Positions 7,851 through 15,808 of a stretch of 64,000 nt of DNA are shown piece after piece (within the stretch, counting starts at the first letter, position 1; every line of letters begins with the position of its first letter). The DNA lies in contig JAZNAE010000036.1 in the NCBI GenBank assembly GCA_045586385.1, forward strand, positions 1 through 64,000, given 5' to 3'. Position numbers and translations under genes: made by a program. The notes under the pieces are model-generated. The model had not been told where the DNA came from. It saw nothing but the letters and a program-made list of their open reading frames with translations, and did no database searches. The DNA is from Suilimivivens sp045586385 (GTDB lineage: Bacteria > Bacillota > Clostridia > Lachnospirales > Lachnospiraceae).

Positions 7851-8585
7851 ATGCAAGAACAGATTGATTTACTTAAAAAGAAAACCGTTTTACAGGCACA
7901 AAGATTGTGGGCGGAAAGTTGGAACTGTGATGCGAAGCTTTTTTTGCAGAAAGGAAATGTGTTTTTGAAGGATAAGGAATGTTTTTTTGAAATGGTGACC
8001 TTTGGGACCAATGCGGTAATGCGATTGAATGAGTGTTTATACGATTGGGCTAAGGAAAATTTTGAAACAGAACTTCCGGAAGACATTATGGATGGTGAGA
8101 ATCTATACCGCATTGAAAGTAAACTGCGAGAGTATGGAAAAGCTTTAGAGGGAGAGCACGTGCGGTATTTATATCTATGCCCGGAGAATGAGTTGAGACA
8201 ACCGAACGGTTTTACATTTGAGCTATATGAAGGTGAAGAGATGCAACAGCTTTACAAACTACCGGACTTTGATAATGCATTAAACTATTGGCTAAAGGGT
8301 GAAGTACTTGCTATTGTGGCCAAAAAAGAGGGTGAGATTGCAGCAATGGTAGCAGCAGACACTTATGTAAAGGGGTTGTGGCAAATTGGAATTGATACAG
8401 TAGAGAAATTCCGTAGATGTGGATTGGCATCTTATTTGGTAAAAGAGCTGGCAAAGGAAATTGTAAAACGAGGCGGAATCCCGTATTATACCACATGGGC
8501 CCCGAACCTTGCTTCTACGAATACGGCGTTGAAAGCAGGATTTCGACCGGTGTGGTGCGGATATTCGGCAGGGGACGTCAAATAA
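7851..8585 (+). CDS. GNAT family N-acetyltransferase
   Basis: This 244-residue protein has a C-terminal GNAT domain: IGIDTVEKFRRCGLASYLV is the acetyl-CoA-binding segment and ASTNTALKAGFRPVW the last helix and strand. The first 120 residues are a poorly conserved N-terminal domain rich in charged residues, common in Clostridia GNATs of this length. ATGAGGT lies upstream of the ATG. 62 nt separate it from the previous GNAT. Substrate unknown. Confidence 0.85.
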   Translation: MQEQIDLLKKKTVLQAQRLWAESWNCDAKLFLQKGNVFLKDKECFFEMVTFGTNAVMRLNECLYDWAKENFETELPEDIMDGENLYRIESKLREYGKALEGEHVRYLYLCPENELRQPNGFTFELYEGEEMQQLYKLPDFDNALNYWLKGEVLAIVAKKEGEIAAMVAADTYVKGLWQIGIDTVEKFRRCGLASYLVKELAKEIVKRGGIPYYTTWAPNLASTNTALKAGFRPVWCGYSAGDVK

Positions 8586-8666
8586 CTGTTTACTAGTACG
8601 AAAAGTATTAGCAATATAAGATTATAGGAAAGATTGGGATATAAAATATTTAAGGAGGAATACATT

Positions 8667-9086
8667 ATGGAAAAAGTGGAATATGAATTGCTTGATAACG
8701 TACTAACTGCAGAGGATTTTATTCGCTTAAAGGTAGCAACCGGATTTATGAACAGACCATTGGAACAGGTGGCGAAAGCGCTTGAAAACGGACTTTTCAA
8801 TGTATGTGCCGTATGTAATGGTGAAGTAATCGGAATGGGGCGTCTGGTTGGCGACGGAGCTATGTATTGGTATTTGCAGGAAATAATTGTGCTTCCGGAA
8901 TATCAAGGAAAAGGAATTGGAAGAAGTATTGTAAACAGACTTATTGACCATGTGAAGAGTACGGCTATGCCCGGAACCGGTGTGGAAGTGGGACTGACTG
9001 CGGTAAAAGGAAAAGAGCCTTTTTATGAAAAGTTCGGATTTAATTTAGGCTCATCCGGTATGAAAAAGTGGATTGATATAGAATAA
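8667..9086 (+). CDS. GNAT family N-acetyltransferase
   Basis: This is a 139-residue minimal GNAT. LQEIIVLPEYQGKGIGRSIV is the acetyl-CoA loop and helix, and EPFYEKFGFNL the C-terminal element. AAGGAGG 8 nt before 8667 fixes the start; the ATG-less extension upstream lacks support. The compact YfbF/PhnO-like architecture is found in enzymes acting on small amines. Substrate unknown. Confidence 0.9.
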   Translation: MEKVEYELLDNVLTAEDFIRLKVATGFMNRPLEQVAKALENGLFNVCAVCNGEVIGMGRLVGDGAMYWYLQEIIVLPEYQGKGIGRSIVNRLIDHVKSTAMPGTGVEVGLTAVKGKEPFYEKFGFNLGSSGMKKWIDIE

Positions 9087-9116
9087 TAGAGAAACAAGGA
9101 GAAAGGGGATAATGCA

Positions 9117-9647
9117 ATGGAAGAAATCAGATTAATCAAGCCTACTGTCGAGTACGGTAACGATGCAATGCTGTTTAAGACGGAGATTATAGAAGAGAAT
9201 GGTCATGATGCCTTTGCAGGATGCTTTTCGTTGAAATTGTGCGAGACAGGTGAAAGATGGATAGAATGTCTTGAGATGATGGAAAATCCGGAAACCTGCC
9301 CCGAAAATTTTGTGACATCTACTACATATATTGCAGTTCGTGTTTCTGATAAGCGAATTGTAGGAATCATCGAACTGAGGCACCATATTAATCATCCTAT
9401 TTTAGGTACCTGGGGAGGTCATATCGGTTACTCAATCCGTCCGTCGGAAAGACGTAAGGGTTATGCGAAGGAGATGTTGCGTCTATGTTTGGAGAAATGC
9501 AAAGAGCGTGGCATGGACAAGGTTATGGTGACCTGCAGCACCGAAAATACAGCGAGTGAGAAAACCATTATTGCAAACGGTGGCGTTTTTGAAAAGACAG
9601 TGCCGGGAGACGGCGAAACTATGAAGAGATATTGGATTATACTGTAA
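9117..9647 (+). CDS. GNAT family N-acetyltransferase
   Basis: This 176-residue acetyltransferase has HIGYSIRPSERRKGYAKEML as motif A and CSTENTASEKTIIANGG as the C-terminal cap. This arrangement is the common 'predicted acetyltransferase' group of Firmicutes in which the active strand reads GHIGYSIRPSER. GAGAAAGGGG is the ribosome binding site. It is followed after only 6 nt by the metallo-beta-lactamase-fold gene, so they are probably one operon. Confidence 0.9.
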   Translation: MEEIRLIKPTVEYGNDAMLFKTEIIEENGHDAFAGCFSLKLCETGERWIECLEMMENPETCPENFVTSTTYIAVRVSDKRIVGIIELRHHINHPILGTWGGHIGYSIRPSERRKGYAKEMLRLCLEKCKERGMDKVMVTCSTENTASEKTIIANGGVFEKTVPGDGETMKRYWIIL

Positions 9648-9653
9648 TTCTTT

Positions 9654-10307
9654 ATGAAAAGACTAATCTACAAGTCAAGAAATGAGAATAAAGAGATGTT
9701 GCAATTAATTAAGTATGGTAATACAAAAACATATTACATATCAAACGGAGCCGGTGGCCTATTGGTGGACACAGATTGGGCAGGAACTTTGCCCGCCTTT
9801 TTCCGCGCAATCAAAGAACAAAACATAGCGCTGACAGATGTAAAGTATTTAATGGCTACCCACTATCATCCGGATCATATGGGACTGGTAGGGGAACTTG
9901 TAGAACTGGGTATTCAGCTTGTGATTCTTGATATACAAAAGGAATATATTCATTTTTCGGATGGAGTTTTTGAAAAAGATAAAAGGGTAAGCTTTGTACC
10001 CGTCAATTTGGAAAAGGCTATTGTTATTACCTGCAAGGAGAGCCGGGACTTTTTAAAAAGGCTGAATATTGACGGAGAAATTATTCCAACTCCGGGACAC
10101 AGTGACGACAGTGTTTCCTTAATTTTGGATGAGAGAATTGCTGTGGTAGGTGATTTATATCCTATAGAATCTGTTCCGGCATACAATGATGAAATATTAA
10201 ATAAAAGTTGGAGACAGATACTTAGTTATAACTTAAAAACAGTATACTATGGGCATGCAAAGGAAAGTGATGTGTCGGAGGGAAGTTTAGATGATTACTT
10301 GTTTTAA
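9654..10307 (+). CDS. MBL fold metallo-hydrolase
   Basis: This is a 217-residue metallo-beta-lactamase-fold hydrolase. The metal motif THYHPDHMG gives H70, H72, D74 and H75. PTPGHSDDS (H149), VGDLYP (D167) and YYGHA supply the remaining ligands, so a binuclear zinc or iron site is complete. The fold covers glyoxalase II-like thioesterases, lactonases and phosphodiesterases; this one is not placed further. The start is uncertain: ATG 9654 has no clear ribosome binding site, and ATG 9696 (after AAAGAG) begins where family similarity starts. Its end overlaps the next gene by 17 nt. Confidence 0.87.
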   Translation: MKRLIYKSRNENKEMLQLIKYGNTKTYYISNGAGGLLVDTDWAGTLPAFFRAIKEQNIALTDVKYLMATHYHPDHMGLVGELVELGIQLVILDIQKEYIHFSDGVFEKDKRVSFVPVNLEKAIVITCKESRDFLKRLNIDGEIIPTPGHSDDSVSLILDERIAVVGDLYPIESVPAYNDEILNKSWRQILSYNLKTVYYGHAKESDVSEGSLDDYLF

Positions 10308-10971
10308 TGATTTTTGTAAAGAACTTAGGAAATGTGGATTTTCCATGGGCGGCGGAAATGCCAAAGGGATATTTTCGTTAGTTGACGGGGATTGGAAAAC
10401 ACAGGACCCGGACAGTCCGATAAAATGGCATACCGGCAATCCGGAAACAGATCCATGGGAATGGAGAATGCGTGTCTTGGAAGAATGTGATGACATTGCG
10501 TATGCAAAAGTATTCTTTGGTACAAGTGGATATATCACAAAGAAATGGTATCCTTATTTTCTTGCAGTGCGCAGACAGGGTATGGTTTTTGATGAATGGT
10601 ATGATGAAGGTAAAATCAGCCAAATGGAAAAGAACATTTATGAAGTAATCAGTGAAAACGGAAGCGTAGCGCTTCATGATTTAAAACGTGAATGTAACAT
10701 TACAAAGGAGGAAACAAGCAAATTCGAGCGTGCACTTACCAATTTGCAGAAAAATCTTTTTATTACCATGTGTGGCAGAAAGCAGAAGGTAAATAAATTT
10801 GGGGAAGGCTACGGCTGGAACAGTACTGTTTTTTGCACAGTGGAAGAATTTTGGGGAGAAGACTTGTCCACGGTTGTTTCTTATGAGGAAGCATACCAAA
10901 AGATTCATGACCATATTTTAGAGTTAAACCCCAATGCCGAAGAAAAAGTGATAAAAAAGTTTATTTTGTAG
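10291..10971 (+). CDS. AlkZ-related protein
   Basis: This 226-residue protein resembles the small 'AlkZ-related' family of Clostridia. Features are N-terminal GFSMGGGN, then WHTGNPETDPWEWRMRVLEE and a GTSGYITKKWYPYFLAVRR block, and a C-terminal winged-helix-like part. AlkZ itself is a DNA glycosylase of helix-turn-helix repeats that unhooks crosslinks made by azinomycin. These shorter relatives are not characterised, so a DNA repair or self-protection role is inference only. GAGGGAAG precedes the ATG, and the gene overlaps the MBL gene. Confidence 0.72.
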   Translation: MITCFNDFCKELRKCGFSMGGGNAKGIFSLVDGDWKTQDPDSPIKWHTGNPETDPWEWRMRVLEECDDIAYAKVFFGTSGYITKKWYPYFLAVRRQGMVFDEWYDEGKISQMEKNIYEVISENGSVALHDLKRECNITKEETSKFERALTNLQKNLFITMCGRKQKVNKFGEGYGWNSTVFCTVEEFWGEDLSTVVSYEEAYQKIHDHILELNPNAEEKVIKKFIL

Positions 10972-10980
10972 GAGGCATTT

Positions 10981-11817
10981 ATGAGCGATTACTTAAGAGA
11001 AATGTGCAGTTATCCGAAATTGTATCACAAATTAGCCAAAGTGAAGAAGGAGATTGTACCTGAACGGGTAGATTATGGCAGTAATAAGAACCAGTATTTA
11101 CTTCATTTTGCACCGAAAGGTGATAAGAAAGATATTGTTGTGGTTTGGGTACACGGCGGTGGCTGGAATGCAGGAACGCCTGATGAGTTTAAATATGTGG
11201 GACAGCATTTTGCGATGCAGGGATATCATTGTATTTCGCTGGGATATCGTTTGTCCCCGAAGAATAAATACCCTATTCAAACAGAGGATGTCTGTAAAGC
11301 ATTTAACAAAGGGATAGAATACTTGGAAACACAGGGAGTTGACTGTTCAAAGGTAGTGGTTACAGGACCTTCCGCAGGAGCACATTTATCTGCTATTTTA
11401 TGTTATAGCAAAGAAGACCAGGAAAAGTATGGTGTAAATATTGATAAAATTGCCGGATTTATCGGTGTAGCGGGCCCTTACTACTTCCAAGGTAAAATCA
11501 TAAAGACCGTGCAGGTTCTTTTGTGGCAGCTCTTTTCAAAGGGATATGATAGAACAAAAGCAGAGCCATATTCATTGATTGCGAGAAATCACATTCCTAT
11601 GCTACTGATACATAGTAAACATGATGGTTTGATTGATTTTGAAATGTCCGAGAAGTTCTATGAAAAAGCAAAGGAACTTGAAATAAAATGCGAGTTATAT
11701 GAGGTTACCGATAAAATTAATACACATTCCGCGTATAGTGCAGGAATGTTTTTGGAGACAAGGTCGACAAATAAAGCATTGGATAAATTATATTCTTGGA
11801 TAGAGGGGTTGAAATAA
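10981..11817 (+). CDS. alpha/beta hydrolase
   Basis: This 278-residue alpha/beta hydrolase is of the carboxylesterase/HSL-like group. The oxyanion motif HGGGWNAG is at residues 58-65, the nucleophile elbow GPSAG has S131, the acid is D215 (HSKHDGLID) and the base H249 (NTHSAY). There is no signal peptide, so it is cytoplasmic. It probably hydrolyses a small ester; natural substrate unknown. AGGAGG lies 5 nt upstream and the preceding gene ends 9 nt before it. Confidence 0.88.
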   Translation: MSDYLREMCSYPKLYHKLAKVKKEIVPERVDYGSNKNQYLLHFAPKGDKKDIVVVWVHGGGWNAGTPDEFKYVGQHFAMQGYHCISLGYRLSPKNKYPIQTEDVCKAFNKGIEYLETQGVDCSKVVVTGPSAGAHLSAILCYSKEDQEKYGVNIDKIAGFIGVAGPYYFQGKIIKTVQVLLWQLFSKGYDRTKAEPYSLIARNHIPMLLIHSKHDGLIDFEMSEKFYEKAKELEIKCELYEVTDKINTHSAYSAGMFLETRSTNKALDKLYSWIEGLK

Positions 11818-11854
11818 CTACTTGTCCGGAGAATACAACGTTGTAAGGAGTATT

Positions 11855-12175
11855 ATGGAAAAAGAGTTAGAAGTATATATTGATAAATTAAAGAGAGTTT
11901 ATGATTCTGAAGGGAAATTACTTCAGTATCCGTCAAAGAGACCTATGCGAATTATGTCACTGATAAACATAGTTCAAAAGTTTGACATGGACAAGAAATA
12001 TACTGAAAAAGAAGTGAATGAAATCATAAAAGAATCCATAGCGTTCAGTGATATTGAATTGATTCGAAGAGAGATGTTCCAATACAAACTGATAGGAAGA
12101 CTTAGGGATGGTTCTGAATATTGGGTGGAAGAAAATTGGAGAGAGACTTATGACGAGTACGTTAGAGAAAGTTAA
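11855..12175 (+). CDS. DUF2087 domain-containing protein
   Basis: This 106-residue protein matches the DUF2087 pattern: LLQYPSKRPMRIMSLI, then YTEKEVNEIIKE, then LIRREMFQYKLIGRLRDGSEYW. In other bacteria the domain often sits behind an ArsR-type helix-turn-helix, where it may bind nucleic acid or a ligand; here it is alone. TAAGGAG fixes the start at 11855. Its last 26 nt overlap the following phosphotransferase gene, suggesting coupled translation. Confidence 0.8.
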   Translation: MEKELEVYIDKLKRVYDSEGKLLQYPSKRPMRIMSLINIVQKFDMDKKYTEKEVNEIIKESIAFSDIELIRREMFQYKLIGRLRDGSEYWVEENWRETYDEYVRES

Positions 12176-13121
12176 ACAGATTTTATGGCATGAATATGGT
12201 CTTGATGTTTATGAAGCGTATCAAATGGTAGCAGGGGTTGGAGGAGATACCTATAAAGTAGAAACTGCACAAGGTGATTTTATATATAAAATAGCAGATG
12301 CGAATGAAATGAATCATCCTGAAGCAGAACCTGAGATATGTAATTATTTATATACAAAAGGAGTGGAAGTTTCCGTTTTTATGAAAAATAAAAGAGGAGC
12401 TTTTATAACACCCTGCGATAATAATAGAGTCAGTCATCTTCAACAATACATAGAAGGAAAAGTTTTTTCTACAAATACTGTCCCGGAATGGTTTATGCTT
12501 CAGTCCCCGGTTTTGCTTGGGAAAATACATAGTGAATTACGTGGATATAAAGAGTTGCCGGTGGGAATCGGACCGGATTTCTTTAGGTATATGACACCCG
12601 AAAGCGCAAAGCAATCTTATTTTTATTCATATGAAAATGCAAAACAAAAAGGAGAAACAGGTATTCTTGTGGGACTGGAATTTAGGATCCAATTAATGGA
12701 TAAAATGCCTGACTGGAAATTTGATTTGTCAAAATTAACATATTGCAATACACATGGGGATTATAACGTTAATCAAATTATTTGCGGAAAAGAAAAAATA
12801 AATGCAGTGATTGACTGGACTTGTGCATGTCAGCATCCTGTAATTTGGGAAATTACCCGTTCATTCTTTTTGGCAGAACCAACGTGTGTTGATGGGAATT
12901 TTAACGAAACGGAATTTAAAAAATATGTTGAAGGTTATTGTAGCGTGGCACCGCTTACACAGTACGATAAAGACAATCTACTGAAAATATATTATTATCA
13001 ACTCGCAGTATGTGATTATTATTCACAATATTTAAATGCGGACATCCACAAAAAAGAGGAATATTTATCACAGGCCGAGTTTGCAACGAAGGTTTTGAAA
13101 GAACTGCAATACAGTATTTAA
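12150..13121 (+). CDS. phosphotransferase (APH family) with HGDYNVNQ active site
   Basis: This 323-residue APH-fold kinase has the catalytic loop NTHGDYNVNQII (H202, D204). The metal-binding Asn position reads Gln209, with Asn208 just before it. The second metal ligand is D222 in NAVIDWTCACQHP. K47 in YKIAD is the likely ATP lysine. The HGDYxxxQ form with VIDW..A..HPV.WEI is a recognisable Firmicutes subgroup of unknown substrate. The start at 12150 overlaps the DUF2087 gene; an earlier in-frame start at 12108 would lengthen the overlap. Confidence 0.8.
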   Translation: MTSTLEKVKQILWHEYGLDVYEAYQMVAGVGGDTYKVETAQGDFIYKIADANEMNHPEAEPEICNYLYTKGVEVSVFMKNKRGAFITPCDNNRVSHLQQYIEGKVFSTNTVPEWFMLQSPVLLGKIHSELRGYKELPVGIGPDFFRYMTPESAKQSYFYSYENAKQKGETGILVGLEFRIQLMDKMPDWKFDLSKLTYCNTHGDYNVNQIICGKEKINAVIDWTCACQHPVIWEITRSFFLAEPTCVDGNFNETEFKKYVEGYCSVAPLTQYDKDNLLKIYYYQLAVCDYYSQYLNADIHKKEEYLSQAEFATKVLKELQYSI

Positions 13122-13140
13122 AAATTAGGGAGAATAAGAT

Positions 13141-13671
13141 ATGAGTACACCCATTTTGAAAACAGAAAGATTAATACTCAGGCCAATAAAAGAGGAAGAT
13201 GTTACAGCGATTTTTGACTGCTGGATGCAGGATGAAGATGTGTCCAGATATATGTGTTGGAAGGCAAGTTCCGATATTAACGAGGCAAAGGAGTTTGTTT
13301 CCTTTGAACTTGGGAATTTGGAAAATGATGAATGGAACCGCTTTATTATTGAACTGAAAGAGAGTGGAGAAGTAATTGGAACCTGCTTGATCTTTTATAA
13401 CGATGAAGAGAATAATTGGGATATTTCCTATAATCTGGGAAAAAAATACTGGGGCAACGGCTATACCTCTGAAGCAATGACACAGGTAATGGATTACGCA
13501 AAAGAATCATTAGAAATCAAAGAATGTATTGCCGTTCATGCAGTAGAAAACCCGGCGTCCGGTCGAGTAATGGAAAAACTAGGGTTTCAGTATGAAAAGG
13601 AAGTGCCTTACGAGTGTAACGGTGGAGAAATTCAGACGGTCGGAAAGTATTACCGTCTTATTTTGAAGTAA
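13141..13671 (+). CDS. GNAT family N-acetyltransferase (RimJ/RimL type)
   Basis: This 176-residue protein has the complete RimJ/RimL outline: LKTERLILRPIKEEDV at the N-terminus, ISYNLGKKYWGNGYTSEAM for motif A, and ENPASGRVMEKLGFQYE at the C-terminus. GGGAGAA precedes the ATG. It is 19 nt after the phosphotransferase and 25 nt before the next GNAT. Substrate not predictable. Confidence 0.9.
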   Translation: MSTPILKTERLILRPIKEEDVTAIFDCWMQDEDVSRYMCWKASSDINEAKEFVSFELGNLENDEWNRFIIELKESGEVIGTCLIFYNDEENNWDISYNLGKKYWGNGYTSEAMTQVMDYAKESLEIKECIAVHAVENPASGRVMEKLGFQYEKEVPYECNGGEIQTVGKYYRLILK

Positions 13672-13696
13672 ACAAGGAAAGAGATTGCGAATAGGA

Positions 13697-14626
13697 ATGG
13701 AAACAAGAAAAGACATTAAAAATTATAGCAAGGAAATTATCAGAATTGCCTATGAACATTATAAAAGAGAAATTTCCTCTTTGGAAAGAGTGCCGGTACA
13801 ATCATCGGAAGTTTTTGAAAAATATTTGAATGATAAACTGAATGAAATAAACGGATTGGTATATTTAGAAAACGGAGCGTGCCTAGGATATCTTTTATAT
13901 AATAACTGGCAGGAAGATGCAGAACTTTATTGCCGAATTCCGGAATGGGGACATGGTGCAGATGGTGAAAAGAGGGCAAAAATCATGAGCTATCTGTTTC
14001 AGACATTGGCAGAAGAATTTGTGGGAGAAAAGCCGGTAAATTTTTCTGTTAATTTGTATGCTCATGATGTGGAGATGCAAAGATTATTTTCTTTTATGGA
14101 GTTTGGCACACAGGCAGAAGCCGGTATTTGCCGGTTGGAAGAGACTGCTGATGCGAGCATCGATAAAATAAAAGTGTTACAAAAAGCAGAATTGGAAAAT
14201 AGATGGGGTGAGGTTTGGAGTTTATTGTCTCAGTTAGTAAACCACTTGAAAAAGAGCCCTGTTTTTTACCCCGGGGAGGAATTTACGGAGGAAGTATATA
14301 AAGAATTCTTCACAGATGAAGGGACAAGAGTTTATGTCGCAGAAGATAAAAATAAAATAATCGGCTTGATAGCATCAAATCCTGATGAACTATTGCCGGT
14401 TTTTGCCGTCGGTGAATCTGCAAATGTAGGAGAAGTGTTTGTACTTCCCGAATATAGAGGACAGAAAATTGCAGAAGAGTTACTTTCCTATGCAAAAAGG
14501 GATTTGCGGCAGAGTAATTATCGATATGCATGGGTAGAGCATGGAACAGCGAATCCCAATGCCAGATATTTTTGGAATAAATATTTTAGTACCTATAGGT
14601 ATGAAATGATTAGGAGGATACAGTAA
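13697..14626 (+). CDS. GNAT family N-acetyltransferase (two-domain length)
   Basis: This protein has 309 residues from ATG 13697, or 313 from TTG 13685, which has the better AAGGAAAGAG site. The C-terminal half carries VFVLPEYRGQKIAEELL, the acetyl-CoA site, and a PNARYFWNKYF cap. The N-terminal half has GNAT-like secondary structure (GLVYLENGACLGYLLYN) without a clear acetyl-CoA loop, so it looks like a tandem GNAT with one degenerate half. The stop overlaps the DinB gene start by 1 nt. Confidence 0.83.
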   Translation: METRKDIKNYSKEIIRIAYEHYKREISSLERVPVQSSEVFEKYLNDKLNEINGLVYLENGACLGYLLYNNWQEDAELYCRIPEWGHGADGEKRAKIMSYLFQTLAEEFVGEKPVNFSVNLYAHDVEMQRLFSFMEFGTQAEAGICRLEETADASIDKIKVLQKAELENRWGEVWSLLSQLVNHLKKSPVFYPGEEFTEEVYKEFFTDEGTRVYVAEDKNKIIGLIASNPDELLPVFAVGESANVGEVFVLPEYRGQKIAEELLSYAKRDLRQSNYRYAWVEHGTANPNARYFWNKYFSTYRYEMIRRIQ

Positions 14627-15138
14627 TGTTATGTGATGATATCCGCTTTTTGACAGAAAGAGCATTGTGGGAAATGGAGAATTTGATGAAGTGTATTCCT
14701 GATAACCTCTGGTTTGAAAGATATGACGGAATACCTATGTGGAAATACGTGTATCACACGTTGTATTCTATGGACAGATGGTTTATCAATCCTTATGATG
14801 TAAATTATAAAGATCCTGAGTTTCATATGGAAACCTTGGCAAATTTAAATGTAATTCCAAAAGAGGAATTTATATCAAGGGAGCAGATGGAAAGTTATTT
14901 CGCTCATGTAAGGGAGAAAATACAGAATTACATTAACGGGCTTTCGGATAGTGAACTATCCGAAAGGCCGGAGGGCTGTGATCTTAGCAAATTCTGCTTG
15001 ATATTAGGACAAATCAGGCATTGGCACCGTCATATGGGAGTTATTTACGGATTTATTATTAAGGATGACGGGAAGTGGCCTTATGTGCTTAATATGAGAG
15101 GTCAGTATCCGGATGAACCTATGCCGAATTACTACTAG
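14626..15138 (+). CDS. DinB family protein
   Basis: This 170-residue protein has the helical-bundle pattern of the DinB/YfiT superfamily. A histidine lies in the second helix (WKYVYHTLYSMDRW) and an HxxxH pair near the C-terminus (QIRHWHRHMG); together they form the usual metal triad. Members include bacillithiol and mycothiol transferases and uncharacterised damage-inducible proteins, so thiol transfer to electrophiles is a reasonable guess. The start codon overlaps the upstream stop (TAATG) with TAGGAGG upstream, giving tight coupling. Confidence 0.82.
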   Translation: MLCDDIRFLTERALWEMENLMKCIPDNLWFERYDGIPMWKYVYHTLYSMDRWFINPYDVNYKDPEFHMETLANLNVIPKEEFISREQMESYFAHVREKIQNYINGLSDSELSERPEGCDLSKFCLILGQIRHWHRHMGVIYGFIIKDDGKWPYVLNMRGQYPDEPMPNYY

Positions 15139-15218
15139 AAGGTACTCTTAGCTATCCATTTTGGCAATTATGTAGGTGGAAAACGAAAAACTTAGGAAAT
15201 TAGAGTGAGGAAATTTTA

Positions 15219-15680
15219 GTGATCAATCAATATACAATTATCAGTTTAAAAGACCGACCGGAAATGAAAAATGAGTTTGCCACATGGTTTCACAAAAAGT
15301 GGGGAATTCCCCTTGAAGCATATCTGGAAAGTATGGAAGAATGTTTAGCCGGAGAGAGTGCAGTTCCGCAGTGGTATACCATGATGGATGGAGAGAAAAT
15401 TATCGGCGGACTTGGAGTCATAGAAAACGATTTCCATGACAGAAAGGATTTGGCGCCCAATGTTTGTGCGGTATATGTGGAAGAAGAATACCGTAGCAGG
15501 AGAATTGCAGGGAAATTATTGAATTATGTCTGCGAGGAGATGAAGAGATTAGGTGTAAATACACTGTATCTTGTTACGGAGCATACTTCCTTCTATGAGC
15601 GTTATGGTTGGGAATTTCTTTGCATGGTACAAGGGGATGGTGAGCCTTCGATGACAAGGATGTATGTACATAAAGAATAG
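15219..15680 (+). CDS. GNAT family N-acetyltransferase
   Basis: This is a 153-residue GNAT with a GTG start at 15219 (GTGAGGA upstream). VCAVYVEEEYRSRRIAGKLL is the acetyl-CoA strand and loop and EHTSFYERYGWEF the C-terminal element. It is the last gene of the accessory array, is preceded by an 80-nt spacer and is followed by a terminator. Substrate unknown. Confidence 0.88.
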   Translation: MINQYTIISLKDRPEMKNEFATWFHKKWGIPLEAYLESMEECLAGESAVPQWYTMMDGEKIIGGLGVIENDFHDRKDLAPNVCAVYVEEEYRSRRIAGKLLNYVCEEMKRLGVNTLYLVTEHTSFYERYGWEFLCMVQGDGEPSMTRMYVHKE

Positions 15681-15686
15681 TATGAT

Positions 15687-15729
15687 AAAATCCTGTTAGT
15701 AGTTGAAAAATTATTTTCAGGATTTTTTT
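15687..15729 (+). terminator. rho-independent terminator
   Basis: AAAATCCTG and CAGGATTTT form a 9-bp stem with a loop of about 22 nt, followed by a T run. It closes the accessory array 6 nt after the last GNAT. Confidence 0.75.
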
Positions 15730-15808
15730 GTATTTAAGGATTTTTTAATAATTGCCCTTTTATAATGTGAGCATACCGGTTAAGAAAATATGCCACGGAG
15801 GAGAAGAA

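Noticed and set aside
8486..8800. Minus-strand open frame of 104 residues across a gene boundary
   Set aside because: It lies antisense to two well-supported GNAT genes and has no recognisable domain.
15752..15808. Start of the FtsX permease at 15752
   Set aside because: It would place the start inside the probable promoter region; ATG 15809 has GGAGGAG.
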